A DNA stretch of 64,000 nucleotides from Candidatus Omnitrophota bacterium (GTDB taxonomy: Bacteria > Omnitrophota > Gorgyraeia > Zapsychrales > Zapsychraceae): assembly GCA_020632495.1 (NCBI GenBank), contig JACKFL010000005.1:1116001-1180000 (forward strand), in the 5' to 3' direction. Within the stretch, counting starts at the first letter, position 1; each line of letters starts with the position of its first letter. The position numbers were made by a program, and so were the translations under genes. Positions 43,132 through 52,169 of this stretch are shown here, in pieces. The notes beneath the pieces were generated by a model. That model saw only the letters and a list, made by a program, of their open reading frames with translations, did no database searches and was not told the DNA's origin.

Positions 43132-44310
43132 TTAAGCGTAGCGTCCCGCCGCGTGGCCTGAGCTCCAGGCCCACTGAAAATTGTACCCTCCCAGTTGTCC
43201 GGTCACATCGACGACTTCCCCGATAAAATACAGTCCCGGTACCTTGACCGTTTCCATGGTTTTCGACGACAGTTCCGCGGTATCCACCCCTCCGACGGTG
43301 ACCTCGGCCTTGGCGTAGCCTTCGGTCCCGCGCGGCGTCAGCGTGAATCCGGCGAGCAGTTCCGCGGCCCGGCGCAGTTCTTTTTCCGTGCAGCGGTTCA
43401 TCGGTTTGTCGGTCAGATAACGCTGGGTGAGGGTTTCCGCCAGCCGCGCCGGCAGGATCTCCGCCAAGGCGTTTTTCAGCAGGGTCTTTCTGGCCGCGTT
43501 GGCCGTCAGCCACGCCGGGACATCCTGTCCGGGGGCGAGATCGATCGTAAGAGGCTGCCCCGGTTTCCAGTAGGATGAGATCTGCAGGACCGCCGGACCG
43601 CTCAGTCCGCGGTGGGTAAAGAGGATGCTTTCCTCGAAGCGCGCGCCGTTGAAGTGCACGGCCGTCGGCAGCGCGACGCCGCTGAGCGGTTTGAACGCGG
43701 ACAGATCAGCCGGCGCGAGCGTCAGCGGCACCAGTCCCGGACGGCAGGCGGTGACCCGAATTTCAAACTGACGCGCGATACGGTAGCCCAGGTCGGTCGC
43801 TCCTGCCGAAGGCACCGACAATCCGCCGGTGGCCACGACCAGGCTTGGCGCGGTGAATGTGCCCTGCGAGGTGCGCAGCTTGAAGCCGCTGTCTTTGGTC
43901 AGTTCGCGCAGTTGACACCCGGTGATGATGCGTACCCCGGCGCGGTCGCATTCGGTCCGCAGCAGGGTGATGATCTCTTGGGCGGTGCCGTCGCAGAACA
44001 ACTGGCCGAGTTTCTTTTCGTGGAAGGCGATGCCGTGCGACCGGACCAGGCGGATAAAGTCCTCCGGGGTGTACCGGGCCAGCGCCGACCGGGCGAAGTG
44101 GGGGTTCTCGGAAAGGTAGCGGTCGGCGGCCGTGTGGATGTTGGTGAAATTACACCGTCCCCCGCCGGAGATCCTGACCTTGCGGCAGATGCGGTCGGTG
44201 TGTTCCATGACAATTACCCGGCGTCCCCGTTGCCCGGCGGTGATCGCGCACATCAAACCGGCCGCCCCGCCGCCGATGACAATTACATCGCAGGAAATTG
44301 TGTCAGTCAT
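43132..44310 (-). CDS. BaiN/HI0933-type NAD(P)/FAD-dependent oxidoreductase
   Basis: A 392-residue flavoprotein. VIVIGGGAAGLMCAITAG is the FAD-binding Rossmann motif at the N-terminus; GGGRCNFTN near 50-58 and VATGGLSVPSAGATDLGYRI near 160-180 are family marks; YFIGEVVDVTGQLGGYNFQW is the C-terminal signature. The family includes BaiN (bile acid reductase) but most members have no known substrate. ATG 44310 (MTDTISCDV) is chosen; an upstream start at 44328 is possible. Confidence 0.9.
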   Translation of the reverse strand: MTDTISCDVIVIGGGAAGLMCAITAGQRGRRVIVMEHTDRICRKVRISGGGRCNFTNIHTAADRYLSENPHFARSALARYTPEDFIRLVRSHGIAFHEKKLGQLFCDGTAQEIITLLRTECDRAGVRIITGCQLRELTKDSGFKLRTSQGTFTAPSLVVATGGLSVPSAGATDLGYRIARQFEIRVTACRPGLVPLTLAPADLSAFKPLSGVALPTAVHFNGARFEESILFTHRGLSGPAVLQISSYWKPGQPLTIDLAPGQDVPAWLTANAARKTLLKNALAEILPARLAETLTQRYLTDKPMNRCTEKELRRAAELLAGFTLTPRGTEGYAKAEVTVGGVDTAELSSKTMETVKVPGLYFIGEVVDVTGQLGGYNFQWAWSSGHAAGRYA

Positions 44311-44655
44311 AATGGCACAATATAGCATAGAAATATGCGGGCCAAAATCAATTTAGCAGAGGGGTCCCGGGCCGGTCCGAACGCGATATTCCCGGCCGCC
44401 GACAAGGAACGTGCCTGTCCCGCCGCATCCGGTTGGTTAGAATTTGTGTGAAAAAATATTCCTCACGGCATGGTCTGCGAAATGATATGATATTTATAAA
44501 AGCAAACACACACCCATAATCTTCAGCATCCTGCCCGCGGGCAGGTGCGATCCGGTAGTCAGGCCCTTTGCGATCCATTGTCGCGGAGGGTTTTTTTCGT
44601 GACCGGTTTATATTTTTCCAACCCGGGGCCGTGGCCCTGTGCAAAGGAGGACGAA
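44311..44655. other. Divergent intergenic region without a recognised gene
   Basis: A 345-base region between divergent genes. It contains the palindrome CCTGCCCGCGGGCAGG (about 44530-44545), then CGCGGAGGG and a run of seven T at about 44590 that could act as an attenuator before the next gene. AT-rich segments near 44440-44500 probably hold promoters. No RNA family recognised. Confidence 0.5.
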
Positions 44656-45234
44656 ATGTCTCGCAAGGTAGTTCCCATTCTGATGATCGTAGCGGCAGGG
44701 CTGATCTTTTCGCCGCGCCCGTCGGGCGCCGATGAGGTGGAGGAGGCCGTGCAGGAAGGGTTGCAGCTGTACAAGGCGGGCAACTATGCCGAGGCGGCGG
44801 GCAGTTTTGAATACGCCGGGTCGCTGACACGGCAGAAACGCGGGGGAGAGCTGGCTGATTTTCTGCCGGCCGCGACCGGGGGATGGACGGCCGACGACCT
44901 CGAACAAACATCTTTCGGCGGCATCACCTCCGTGCAGCGGGCCTACAACAAGGACAGCGCTTCGGTGACGGTCAGCATCATGACCGACTCGCCGGTCGTT
45001 CAGGGGATTGCCATGATGATCCAAAATCCGGCCATGCTCGGCGGGGAAGGGCGCATCATCAAGGTCGGCAGCCGCAAGGCCTTGTTGACTTTTGATGACG
45101 AAAACGCCAGCGGGGAGCTGCAGCTCATCGTGGCCGGTAAACATCTCGTGCAGATCAGCGGCAGCGGGATCACCGCCGAAGACCTCAGCGCCTTTGCCAA
45201 GGCCGTCAACTCCGACGGGCTGGAGAAGAAGTAG
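44656..45234 (+). CDS. Secreted protein with one TPR-like unit and a beta domain
   Basis: A 192-residue exported protein with a signal peptide (about 1-23, ending SGADE). EEAVQEGLQLYKAGNYAEAA followed by GSFEYAGSL is a helical TPR-like hairpin (about 25-53). The rest is a beta domain with VTVSIMTDSPVVQGI, KALLTFDDENASGELQLIV and a terminal helix, recalling small periplasmic domains that bind lipids or peptides. ATG 44656 follows AAGGAGG. No named family. Confidence 0.7.
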   Translation: MSRKVVPILMIVAAGLIFSPRPSGADEVEEAVQEGLQLYKAGNYAEAAGSFEYAGSLTRQKRGGELADFLPAATGGWTADDLEQTSFGGITSVQRAYNKDSASVTVSIMTDSPVVQGIAMMIQNPAMLGGEGRIIKVGSRKALLTFDDENASGELQLIVAGKHLVQISGSGITAEDLSAFAKAVNSDGLEKK

Positions 45235-45250
45235 TATCAGCAGAAGGCCT

Positions 45251-45276
45251 GTCCCCCGGAAGGGGACTGTCCCCTT
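45251..45276. repeat. Interlocked GTCCCC/GGGGAC palindromes
   Basis: GTCCCCCGGAAGGGGAC (45251-45267) and AAGGGGACTGTCCCCTT (45260-45276, perfect) overlap, so the region can fold in two alternative ways. Same family as 34596 and 50848. Confidence 0.7.
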
Positions 45277-45301
45277 CTGCCGTTCACACTAGGATAGGAG
45301 C

Positions 45302-45826
45302 ATGACAGATCCGGCCGATCCCCACAGCGTTGCCAGAACGGTCCTGAGATTGTTCGTCTACGGGACCCTCAAGCGCGGCTACGCGAATCATCAAGGCTTT
45401 TGCGCCAATGCCCGGCATATCGAGGAGGGCGCGACGTGGGGAAGGCTTTATCATTTACCGGCGGGGTATCCGGCGCTGGAGACGGCCGGCGAACTGATCA
45501 TCGCCCGCGGCACGGGCGATCCTAAGGCCGACGCGCGCACCCAGCACACGGCGAACGGATTGAAGTTCAGTCGGCCGGACGGCGACTGGGACCTGGTGCG
45601 CGGTGAGCTGATCACCTTCCCCGATCCGGCGCGCGACCTGCCGCCGATCGACGGGCTGGAAGACTTTCGCCCGGACGGCTCAGGACTTTATCAACGGGTC
45701 CTGGTCCCGGTCCGCTGCGGCGCCACGGTGCTGGCGGCGTGGACCTACGTCATGCCCTGTCCGTCGAATGCCCTCCGGTTAGCCGGCGGCCTGTGGCCGG
45801 CCGCGGCGGGGAAAACACCGCTTTAG
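45302..45826 (+). CDS. Gamma-glutamylcyclotransferase-like (AIG2/GGACT) protein
   Basis: A 174-residue single-domain protein with LFVYGTLKRGYANHQGF at about 16-32, the substrate-binding YGTLKRG motif, and HLPAGYPAL. The family removes glutamyl groups as 5-oxoproline from peptides or amines. A catalytic glutamate is expected around DGLEDFR. RBS ATAGGAG precedes the ATG. Confidence 0.85.
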   Translation: MTDPADPHSVARTVLRLFVYGTLKRGYANHQGFCANARHIEEGATWGRLYHLPAGYPALETAGELIIARGTGDPKADARTQHTANGLKFSRPDGDWDLVRGELITFPDPARDLPPIDGLEDFRPDGSGLYQRVLVPVRCGATVLAAWTYVMPCPSNALRLAGGLWPAAAGKTPL

Positions 45827-46088
45827 TCCGGCCGGATACGTCTCCACAAAAACCGGAAATACCAGCTCGTCAGCCACCATAACCAACCCACCCCCAGGAC
45901 CAGGATTCCAAGACTTTCATCTTATTGCATTTGCGGCAGCGCTAAGATTGTCCGGGGACACCTCACGCATTGCAGTAGCCTCGATTTGTGTCCCGCCGGA
46001 CCCGATCGGATGTGTGGATGAGCCCGTTTTCGAATTAGGGATCATATGGTATAGTTGAACTTTAACCATACGCAGACACGGATACCTT
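45827..46088. other. Intergenic region, no gene recognised
   Basis: 262 bases. A minus-strand reading frame at 45823-45920 would encode a tryptophan-rich membrane helix but has no start codon. Otherwise only ordinary sequence, with TATAGT near 46050 as a possible -10 for the operon that follows. Confidence 0.4.
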
Positions 46089-47063
46089 ATGGGCTCACCA
46101 CATTGTTATCTTCAGGCCGCTGACCTGCACCGTTTGGTGCGTGACGTTTGCCGCCGGACCGTGAGCGTCACCGACGCCGACCTCATCGCTGCCATGATCG
46201 TTCAATCCGAGCAGATGGGTGTCAGCAGCCACGGCCTGCACTATTTTCTGCATACAATCTTTCCTTTGGTTCGGGCAAGGCTAATCACCACCTCCCGGGT
46301 CGCCACCGCCGGCAATGTCCTGCAGTCCGACGGCAGTGGCGGGGTGGGCTATCGCAATACGCGGGACTGTTTGAAGAAGGGGAGCGCCCTCGCCCGCAAG
46401 ATGGGGAGCGCCATTATTACCTTCAAAAACCCCGGCAAGGTGGGTGCCCTGCGGATATACTGCCAACCTCTCATGGACGCCGGCCAGCTGATCATCATGC
46501 TGAAGAATACTGCCGCGACCGTAGGTCTCCGTGATATTCCGGTCCCGTTGATTGGTACAAATCCCTTATGCATCGGTCTGCCCGATACGAAATTTGTGTA
46601 CGACTCATCGATATCCAGCGTAGCCACCAATAAAGTACGGGTGGCCAAAAAAGGAAAGGCCACGTTTACCGAGGTGATCGGCATCAGTAAAAGTGGTAAC
46701 TTGACCCGCAAACCCAAACCGATTCTAAAGAAAGAGGGTTATCTGCTGCCGTTCAGCTACAATGGGTATGCCTACAAGGCATTTTACCTGGGCGTTGTCA
46801 TCGAGTGCCTGGCCGCCATGGCCGGCGGCAAGACCGGAGCGCGGGTCGGTGAGAAAAAAGGCCGGCGCCTGTTCTCCGATGAGGGGATGCTGGCGATCAT
46901 TATCGACAAGAAGGCCTTTCCAAACTATACCAATTATCACCGGGAGATGCCGCTGCTGTTCAAGGATCTTGGGAAGTACAAACTGCGCCTGCCGGGCGCT
47001 TACACCGCACGTAAACGTTTGCGTGTACTGCGTCGGGATTACGAGGAGCTGACCCGCCTATGA
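46089..47063 (+). CDS. Ldh-family (malate/L-lactate/L-sulfolactate-type) NAD(P) oxidoreductase
   Basis: A 324-residue member of the Ldh_2 fold. EQMGVSSHGLHYF (about 39-51) has the SHG catalytic histidine motif; VLQSDGSGGVGYRNT, NTAATVGLRDIPVPLIGTNP and LCIGLP match the cofactor and substrate loops. Enzymes of this family oxidise or reduce 2-hydroxy acids or related compounds with NAD(P). First gene of a five-gene operon; it may make the small molecule that the next gene activates. Divergent from the well-studied members. Confidence 0.85.
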   Translation: MGSPHCYLQAADLHRLVRDVCRRTVSVTDADLIAAMIVQSEQMGVSSHGLHYFLHTIFPLVRARLITTSRVATAGNVLQSDGSGGVGYRNTRDCLKKGSALARKMGSAIITFKNPGKVGALRIYCQPLMDAGQLIIMLKNTAATVGLRDIPVPLIGTNPLCIGLPDTKFVYDSSISSVATNKVRVAKKGKATFTEVIGISKSGNLTRKPKPILKKEGYLLPFSYNGYAYKAFYLGVVIECLAAMAGGKTGARVGEKKGRRLFSDEGMLAIIIDKKAFPNYTNYHREMPLLFKDLGKYKLRLPGAYTARKRLRVLRRDYEELTRL

Positions 47064-47779
47064 AAGCGCTGATCCTGGCCGCGGGACGGGGCACGCGTCT
47101 TCAACACCTTACCAGAGGGCGCCCTAAATGCCTTGTCGACATTAACGGAAGATGTCTCATCGACTATCAGTTGGATGCCCTGAGCTCCGCCGGCGTAACG
47201 GATATCTGTGTGGTTACCGGGTACCGCAGCCGGGATGTCCGTGATTATCTGCGCGGCCGCGTTGATGTCCTGATCAATGAGCGGTACGCGGAAACCAACA
47301 GCCTTTACTCCATGTGGCTGGCCCGTCACGCCTTCACCATCGAAGAATTTATTCTGCTCAACGGCGATATCATCATCGACTGTGATCTGATGGGCCGGCT
47401 GGTCCGGACACCCGGGTGTGCGTCTTTGGTCGACACCGACAAACCGCTGCGCGACGGAGAGATGAATGTGGTCATTCGCGACGGGCGCATTGTGCGGTTC
47501 AGTAAGGACGTTCCGGCCGCGGAGGCGCACGCTGAGAGTGTGCAGATCACCAAGTTCGATACGGTGGCGGCTCCGTTGCTCTTTGCCCGTGCGGGCGAGC
47601 TGATCGAGTCCGGGGAACTCACACAATTTCCGGCGGCCGCTTATACGCCATTGTTGGAAAGGCGCCTGATGCAGCCGGTCGGTACCGGGGGGGCGCCGTG
47701 CTTTGAGATTGATACCGTGGCCGACTATGAAACCTGTTGCCGGGACCTGGCTGCGGGAAGGGGAACCCACCGTGAATAG
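47060..47779 (+). CDS. Phosphocholine cytidylyltransferase-type nucleotidyltransferase
   Basis: A 239-residue NTP_transferase. ALILAAGRGTRLQHLTRGRP followed by KCLVDI is the nucleotide-binding G-loop; FILLNGDIIIDCDL carries the metal aspartate; INERYAETNSLYSM and VQITKFDTVAAPL complete the LicC/choline-phosphate-type pattern. It probably makes a CDP-linked small alcohol, phosphonate or amino alcohol. ATGA overlap with the previous gene. Confidence 0.85.
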   Translation: MKALILAAGRGTRLQHLTRGRPKCLVDINGRCLIDYQLDALSSAGVTDICVVTGYRSRDVRDYLRGRVDVLINERYAETNSLYSMWLARHAFTIEEFILLNGDIIIDCDLMGRLVRTPGCASLVDTDKPLRDGEMNVVIRDGRIVRFSKDVPAAEAHAESVQITKFDTVAAPLLFARAGELIESGELTQFPAAAYTPLLERRLMQPVGTGGAPCFEIDTVADYETCCRDLAAGRGTHRE

Positions 47780-48956
47780 TACGCTCAAGCGGAGCCTCCG
47801 GCGGATAGAACGGGCCCTGCTGGCGGGCAAGCGCACGCAAGACGTGCTCATCCCATTGCGTAATGAGCTTATGTACGCCAACATGAAGCCGATCCTCGAA
47901 CGGTTGCGCGGTGACCGCCGGCTGCGCCTGTGGATCTGTCTGACCGCGCGGGAACGTTTCCTGCCCGCCAATCTGCGGCGCATCCGGCGGGAGCTCGGCG
48001 GGGCGCGTATGATTTCTTACCGTATCGCCGAGTACGTTAAATGGGACCTCATTCTCACCGCGGAACAAACCCTTTATTTCCGGCGGGACTGTCCGATGAT
48101 CTACACCGGTCATAGTCTTAAGAGCGGTAAGCTCAATCCGGCCGGTGATTCGATGAAGTACGGGGCCCCGTCGCGGCATGAAGACGGGACGATCAAGTAT
48201 GCCAGGATTTTCTGTGCCAACGAACACGAGTTCAGAACGGTGAAAGACCATTTTCCGGACCACGCCCCGCGGGTCAGGGTGGTGGGCAACCTGCTGGTGG
48301 ATCAGATGCTGACCGCCGGGGATCAGCGGGACGCGATCCTTCGCCGCTTGGGGCTGGACCCGCGGCGCCGGACTTTGATGGTCACCTCGACTTGGCGCGG
48401 CGATTCATTGGCGCAGAGCCAGGGCCGTGAGCTGATGGACAAGCTCGACGATTTGCTTAAGCGCTACAATATCATTGTATCGTTTCACCAGAACAATTTT
48501 GTGCGGGAGTATTCGCCGGATCTCGATTGGCGGGCCGAGTTTGCCGCGCGGGATTGTCCCGGATTGCATATACTGCGTCAGAACGAAACGAGCCTTGCCT
48601 GCCTGCCGGCCGCGGATGTCCTGTTGACCGATCATACATCGACGAGCCTTTATTATTTGTTCTTGAACCGTCCGGTAGTGTATTATGTCCATCCGAACGT
48701 TCGTTACGATAAGGGAGCGCTGATCCTCGAACTGCAAAAGATCGCCCGGACGGTCGACTCCCTGGCGAATCTTGAGGCGGATATCGCGGCGGCTGAAACC
48801 GGGTTTGACCCTGACGCCTATGCACGTCTGGCCGCTAAGGCATGCAGTTACGCAGGGCATGGTTGGCAGCGCATGGAACGGGAAATTTATGATACTTTGG
48901 GGTTGCGGCCGTTCTCGCGGTTGAGCCAACAGCAGGAAGATAAGGTGCGGGTATGA
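47772..48956 (+). CDS. CDP-glycerol glycerophosphotransferase-like protein
   Basis: A 394-residue GT-B-like protein. MIYTGHSLKSGKL (with the histidine of the catalytic region), YARIFCANEHEFRTVKDHF, TLMVTSTWRGDS, VSFHQNNFVREYSP and VLLTDHTSTSLYYLFL match TagB/TagF-type polyol-phosphate transferases, which pass a phosphoalcohol from CDP to a polymer. The GTG start at 47772 overlaps the previous stop. It is the likely user of the CDP-linked product made by gene two. Confidence 0.85.
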   Translation: MNSTLKRSLRRIERALLAGKRTQDVLIPLRNELMYANMKPILERLRGDRRLRLWICLTARERFLPANLRRIRRELGGARMISYRIAEYVKWDLILTAEQTLYFRRDCPMIYTGHSLKSGKLNPAGDSMKYGAPSRHEDGTIKYARIFCANEHEFRTVKDHFPDHAPRVRVVGNLLVDQMLTAGDQRDAILRRLGLDPRRRTLMVTSTWRGDSLAQSQGRELMDKLDDLLKRYNIIVSFHQNNFVREYSPDLDWRAEFAARDCPGLHILRQNETSLACLPAADVLLTDHTSTSLYYLFLNRPVVYYVHPNVRYDKGALILELQKIARTVDSLANLEADIAAAETGFDPDAYARLAAKACSYAGHGWQRMEREIYDTLGLRPFSRLSQQQEDKVRV

Positions 48957-50014
48957 ATCAAGCCTTGGAACAATACGGAAACTATTTTGAGAAAGATGAC
49001 GGCCGCCGCGTACCGGTGAGCGACGAGCGATATTTGCATCCGTTTATGATGCCTACGTCCGACAATACTCAAATGCGCGACGGCCCGCCGCCCGGAGATC
49101 TGCAGGACCATCAGCGTGGCCGGATTCTTTTGCAGGTGCATCAATTGTTGTATTTGTTCCAGGCTTTTGGAATCGATCTGCGCGGCAAGCGCCTGCTGGA
49201 CGTGGGAACGGGCAACGGGATGATCCCGCGATTGGCCCTGGAATATACGGAGCTGGATTCCGCGGTGGGCTGCGATCCTTATCTGGACGGGGAGACGGTG
49301 GTCAGCTGGCAAGTGCACGACCAGGACAAGGCCTTCATGGAACTGCGGGAGTTCATCGACCGTTACGCGGACGGGCGATTTGATTTTGAGAATTACCGGC
49401 ACCTCGCGCAGCTGGAAAACTTTTCCTTGGTCCCCGCGCCGGTAACCTTTGCGCCCCGCCGCCGCAAACAGTATCGCTTCGCTCAGGTTGGCGCGCATGA
49501 TCTGCACCGACTGCAGGAGAAGTTTGATGTGTTTTATTGCAAGGCCATCGAGCACATCAGCGACTGGGACGGGGTTTTCCGGTCGATGGCGGCTGCGGGC
49601 ACAGACGATGCGGTGGTGTATTTCAAACACCGGACGTTTTTTTCATACATGGGGGCGCACCGTCGCGGGAGCATCGGTATCCCGTGGGGGCATCTGCTGC
49701 TGACCGATAAAGAGTACCGGCGCTTTGTCCGTCGCCGGTATCCCGACGACGCCGGGAAAATGATCGAATTTTATTTTAACGGGCTGACGTACCCGCGAGC
49801 CAGTGTGTCCGATATGGTGCGCACCGCGCACCAGTACGGATTTATCCCGGTGGCGGTCATGAGCGAACCGACCCGCTATGGACAGGTGACGGCAAAGTTC
49901 ATCGGGGAGATTAAAGGATTTTGGGACATGGTTCATGTCAATCATCCGACGGCCGGTGCCGACGAGGTATTGGCCGGGATGTATCATATTTTGTTTCGTA
50001 GAGTCAAAGCATAA
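48953..50014 (+). CDS. SAM-dependent methyltransferase-like protein in the surface operon
   Basis: A 353-residue protein. KRLLDVGTGNGMIPRLALEY (about 79-98) is SAM motif I, followed by an acidic strand and a second part with FDVFYCKAIEHISDWDGVF (about 188-206). The N-terminal ~75 residues and the C-terminal FYFNGLTYPRASVSDMVRTA region are unlike common methyltransferases. It overlaps the previous gene by four bases (ATGA). Probably methylates the polymer, a precursor or a lipid carrier. Confidence 0.75.
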   Translation: MNQALEQYGNYFEKDDGRRVPVSDERYLHPFMMPTSDNTQMRDGPPPGDLQDHQRGRILLQVHQLLYLFQAFGIDLRGKRLLDVGTGNGMIPRLALEYTELDSAVGCDPYLDGETVVSWQVHDQDKAFMELREFIDRYADGRFDFENYRHLAQLENFSLVPAPVTFAPRRRKQYRFAQVGAHDLHRLQEKFDVFYCKAIEHISDWDGVFRSMAAAGTDDAVVYFKHRTFFSYMGAHRRGSIGIPWGHLLLTDKEYRRFVRRRYPDDAGKMIEFYFNGLTYPRASVSDMVRTAHQYGFIPVAVMSEPTRYGQVTAKFIGEIKGFWDMVHVNHPTAGADEVLAGMYHILFRRVKA

Positions 50015-50024
50015 AGGAGGGGTT

Positions 50025-50735
50025 ATGGGAGATACCGGAGATTCTATTCACGCGGAAAACGCCGGCTGGTCATTCGGCGGCGACACCAGCAAATACTTTG
50101 ACGAGCACGTCGCCAGGTCGATCCCGCTTTATCATGAAGGCCACGACGTGATCGCCAAGATCGCGGACTTTTTCTTAAGCGAGGGATCCAAATGCTATGA
50201 ATTGGGGTGTTCGACCGGGGCATTGACTTACACCCTGGCACGGCGCCATCAATCCAAGAACGTGCACATCCTGGCCGTCGACAAGGAGCCGGAGATGATC
50301 CGGCGTACGGAAGAACGCTGCCGGGCGCTGAAGAATGTGACCGTCTCGACGGCTGATATCATGGACACGGAATTTGAGAAGGCCGACCTGATCATCAGCT
50401 ATTACACGATGCAGTTTGTTAAACCGAAGCACCGCCAGGTCATCTTCAATCGCATTTACGAGGCGTTGAATTGGGGCGGCGGGTTTATCCTTTTTGAAAA
50501 GGTCCGCGGTCCGGACGCGCGGTTCCAGGACATGATGACCACGATCTATACGGATTACAAACTCGATCAGGGGTATCAGCCCGATGAGATCATCGCCAAA
50601 CTGCGCAGCCTCAAGGGCGTGCTTGAACCGTTCTCCACACAGGGTAATATCGATTTGATGAAACGCGCCGGTTTCGTGGATATCATGACGGTGGTGAAGT
50701 ATTTGTGCTTTGAGGGTTTTCTGGCCATCAAGTAA
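50025..50735 (+). CDS. CmoA-like SAM-dependent methyltransferase
   Basis: A 236-residue protein similar to CmoA along its length: YELGCSTGALTYTLARRH (motif I), YTMQFVKPKHRQVIFNRIYE, DYKLDQGYQPDEI and VVKYLCFEGFLAIK. CmoA makes carboxy-SAM for tRNA U34 modification, but relatives outside that pathway are ordinary methyltransferases. Its place at the end of the surface-polymer operon favours a role there. RBS AGGAGG is strong; an upstream in-frame start inside the previous gene is not needed. Confidence 0.8.
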   Translation: MGDTGDSIHAENAGWSFGGDTSKYFDEHVARSIPLYHEGHDVIAKIADFFLSEGSKCYELGCSTGALTYTLARRHQSKNVHILAVDKEPEMIRRTEERCRALKNVTVSTADIMDTEFEKADLIISYYTMQFVKPKHRQVIFNRIYEALNWGGGFILFEKVRGPDARFQDMMTTIYTDYKLDQGYQPDEIIAKLRSLKGVLEPFSTQGNIDLMKRAGFVDIMTVVKYLCFEGFLAIK

Positions 50736-50847
50736 TATCCGGCCATCGCCGGTTAAGATTCGCGGAAAACCTCCTTTTTCGGGAAATGATTGCCGGCCCC
50801 CCGAATTTGCATTTCTCCGCCCATGCGTTACACTTGTAGCGAATAAC

Positions 50848-50868
50848 GGAAGGGGACAGTCCCCTTCC
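50848..50868. repeat. Perfect GGAAGGGGAC/GTCCCCTTCC palindrome
   Basis: A 10-bp stem with a single-base centre (A), followed by GGGGGACACCCC. The cleanest member of the family. It lies between the operon end and the receiver-domain gene. Confidence 0.8.
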
Positions 50869-50949
50869 GGGGGACACCCCTCAATCCTGTCACCCGCCCG
50901 GCCGTTTCGCGGCCGGGGTCCGGATATCCCACCCGCCAAGGAGACGCTG

Positions 50950-51339
50950 ATGAGCACCATTCTCATTGTGGACGACGACCAGGAGATCCTCGCGCTGGTC
51001 AAGAAACGGCTTGAAAACCACGGCTATCAGACGCTGACCGCCTGCGACGGCGAAGAGGCCCTGCACCAGATCGACCTGCAAAAACCCGACATCATCGTGC
51101 TGGATGTATCGATGCCGGTGATCAACGGATTCGAGGTCTGCGCCCGGTTGAAGGGCGACGCGTCCACCCGCCACATTCCGGTCCTGATGCTCACCGGGCA
51201 CATCCGCTACACCGATAAGAAGATCGCCGAGCACTGCGGCGCCGACGGTTACATTCCCAAGCCGTACAGCGCGCAATTACTTCTCGATGAAATCGCCCGG
51301 CATCTGTATCAGTCCCCCGGTCTTCCCGCAAACGAATAG
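50950..51339 (+). CDS. Stand-alone response-regulator receiver domain
   Basis: A 129-residue CheY-like protein. ILIVDDDQEIL has the acidic pair (D9/D10), IIVLDVSMPVINGFEV has the phospho-acceptor D54, MLTGH the conserved Thr, and YIPKPYSA the lysine. No output domain and no histidine kinase beside it. RBS AAGGAG precedes ATG 50950. Confidence 0.9.
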   Translation: MSTILIVDDDQEILALVKKRLENHGYQTLTACDGEEALHQIDLQKPDIIVLDVSMPVINGFEVCARLKGDASTRHIPVLMLTGHIRYTDKKIAEHCGADGYIPKPYSAQLLLDEIARHLYQSPGLPANE

Positions 51340-51461
51340 AGCCCGCTCCGACCCGCTATTTTCCCTCCGCAATTCTCCGTGGATATGGTACCATGATCAA
51401 AATGCCGGAGCCGCGGCTGCCGGTATCCGTCATCCCTCACAGATGAAAGGCGATATCCGTT

Positions 51462-52058
51462 ATGAATAAAAGGATTGTATTCCTGCTGTGCATCTCGCTG
51501 CTGCTGTTTTCCCCGCCCGTCTTTGCTAAAGATATCCCCAAACTCTCATCGTCTCTGGCCCGCAACCTCTGGCGGCAGTGCCATGCCTATCCCGGGAGGG
51601 GGATGGAGGCCAAGGTCATACGGGCCTGCAGTGATTTGGAGATCTGGGCGCACAATAACAACGAGACCGCTGTGGCGCAGGCGGCAGCCGAGAGGCTCGA
51701 CTCCCTGGAGGGGCGGGAGCAACAAGCTGTGACGGCGCAGCCGTCCCGGGAGAAAAGGGTGGCGAGGGTGCAAAACACCGATCCGTTGTGCGGCTTTGAA
51801 TCCGAAGATCAGATCCCGCCCAATATTGCGGTCAAGATCGTCGGCGCCACGCCGGCCGAGTTTTTATCCTGCCGGACGAATACGGACTGCGTGGCGGCCC
51901 AGAACTACTGCGGGACGGTCAAGTCGGTGAACAAAATGTCGCTCGCCTGTTATGAAACGGCGGCCCGGATCTTTGAACGCAGCTCCCGCTGCGCGCCTGT
52001 GCCGCCGCTGCAGGCGGCCGCCGTGTGCCGGAAACAGATATGCACGCTGCAATTCTAA
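51462..52058 (+). CDS. Cysteine-rich secreted protein, paralogue of the 40202 product
   Basis: A 198-residue exported protein. A signal peptide (about 1-22, ending VFAK) is followed by LSSSLARNLWRQCHAYPGRG, a variable linker, then DPLCGFESED, TDCVAAQNYCGTVKSVNKM and CRKQICTLQF. The cysteines match those of the 40202 protein position for position. Function unknown. Both genes follow a single upstream gap, so they are probably transcribed alone. Confidence 0.75.
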   Translation: MNKRIVFLLCISLLLFSPPVFAKDIPKLSSSLARNLWRQCHAYPGRGMEAKVIRACSDLEIWAHNNNETAVAQAAAERLDSLEGREQQAVTAQPSREKRVARVQNTDPLCGFESEDQIPPNIAVKIVGATPAEFLSCRTNTDCVAAQNYCGTVKSVNKMSLACYETAARIFERSSRCAPVPPLQAAAVCRKQICTLQF

Positions 52059-52062
52059 ACAC

Positions 52063-52083
52063 GGTTTTCGTCGCGCGAAAACC
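52063..52083. repeat. GGTTTTCG hairpin, copy 2
   Basis: GGTTTTCG and CGAAAACC pair perfectly around TCGCG. Sister of the hairpin at 28540-28560 and located just after a gene end, where it might slow transcription. Confidence 0.65.
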
Positions 52084-52169
52084 ATAACCGTTACAAATAG
52101 AAATGACATGACACGCAGACACCTCGGCAGAGTCTCCGTTATGTCCGTTCCGGTGAACAAGGATTCTCA

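Noticed and set aside
44530..44600. Riboswitch before the 44656 gene
   Set aside because: A palindrome and T-run are present but no conserved riboswitch core could be matched by eye.
45823..45920. Tryptophan-rich small membrane protein on the minus strand
   Set aside because: It looks like a transmembrane helix but has no start codon or RBS and is closed upstream by a stop; possibly a decayed gene.
50025..50735. True CmoA in tRNA modification
   Set aside because: Sequence is CmoA-like, but no cmoB lies nearby and the gene ends a surface-polymer operon, so only the family is named.
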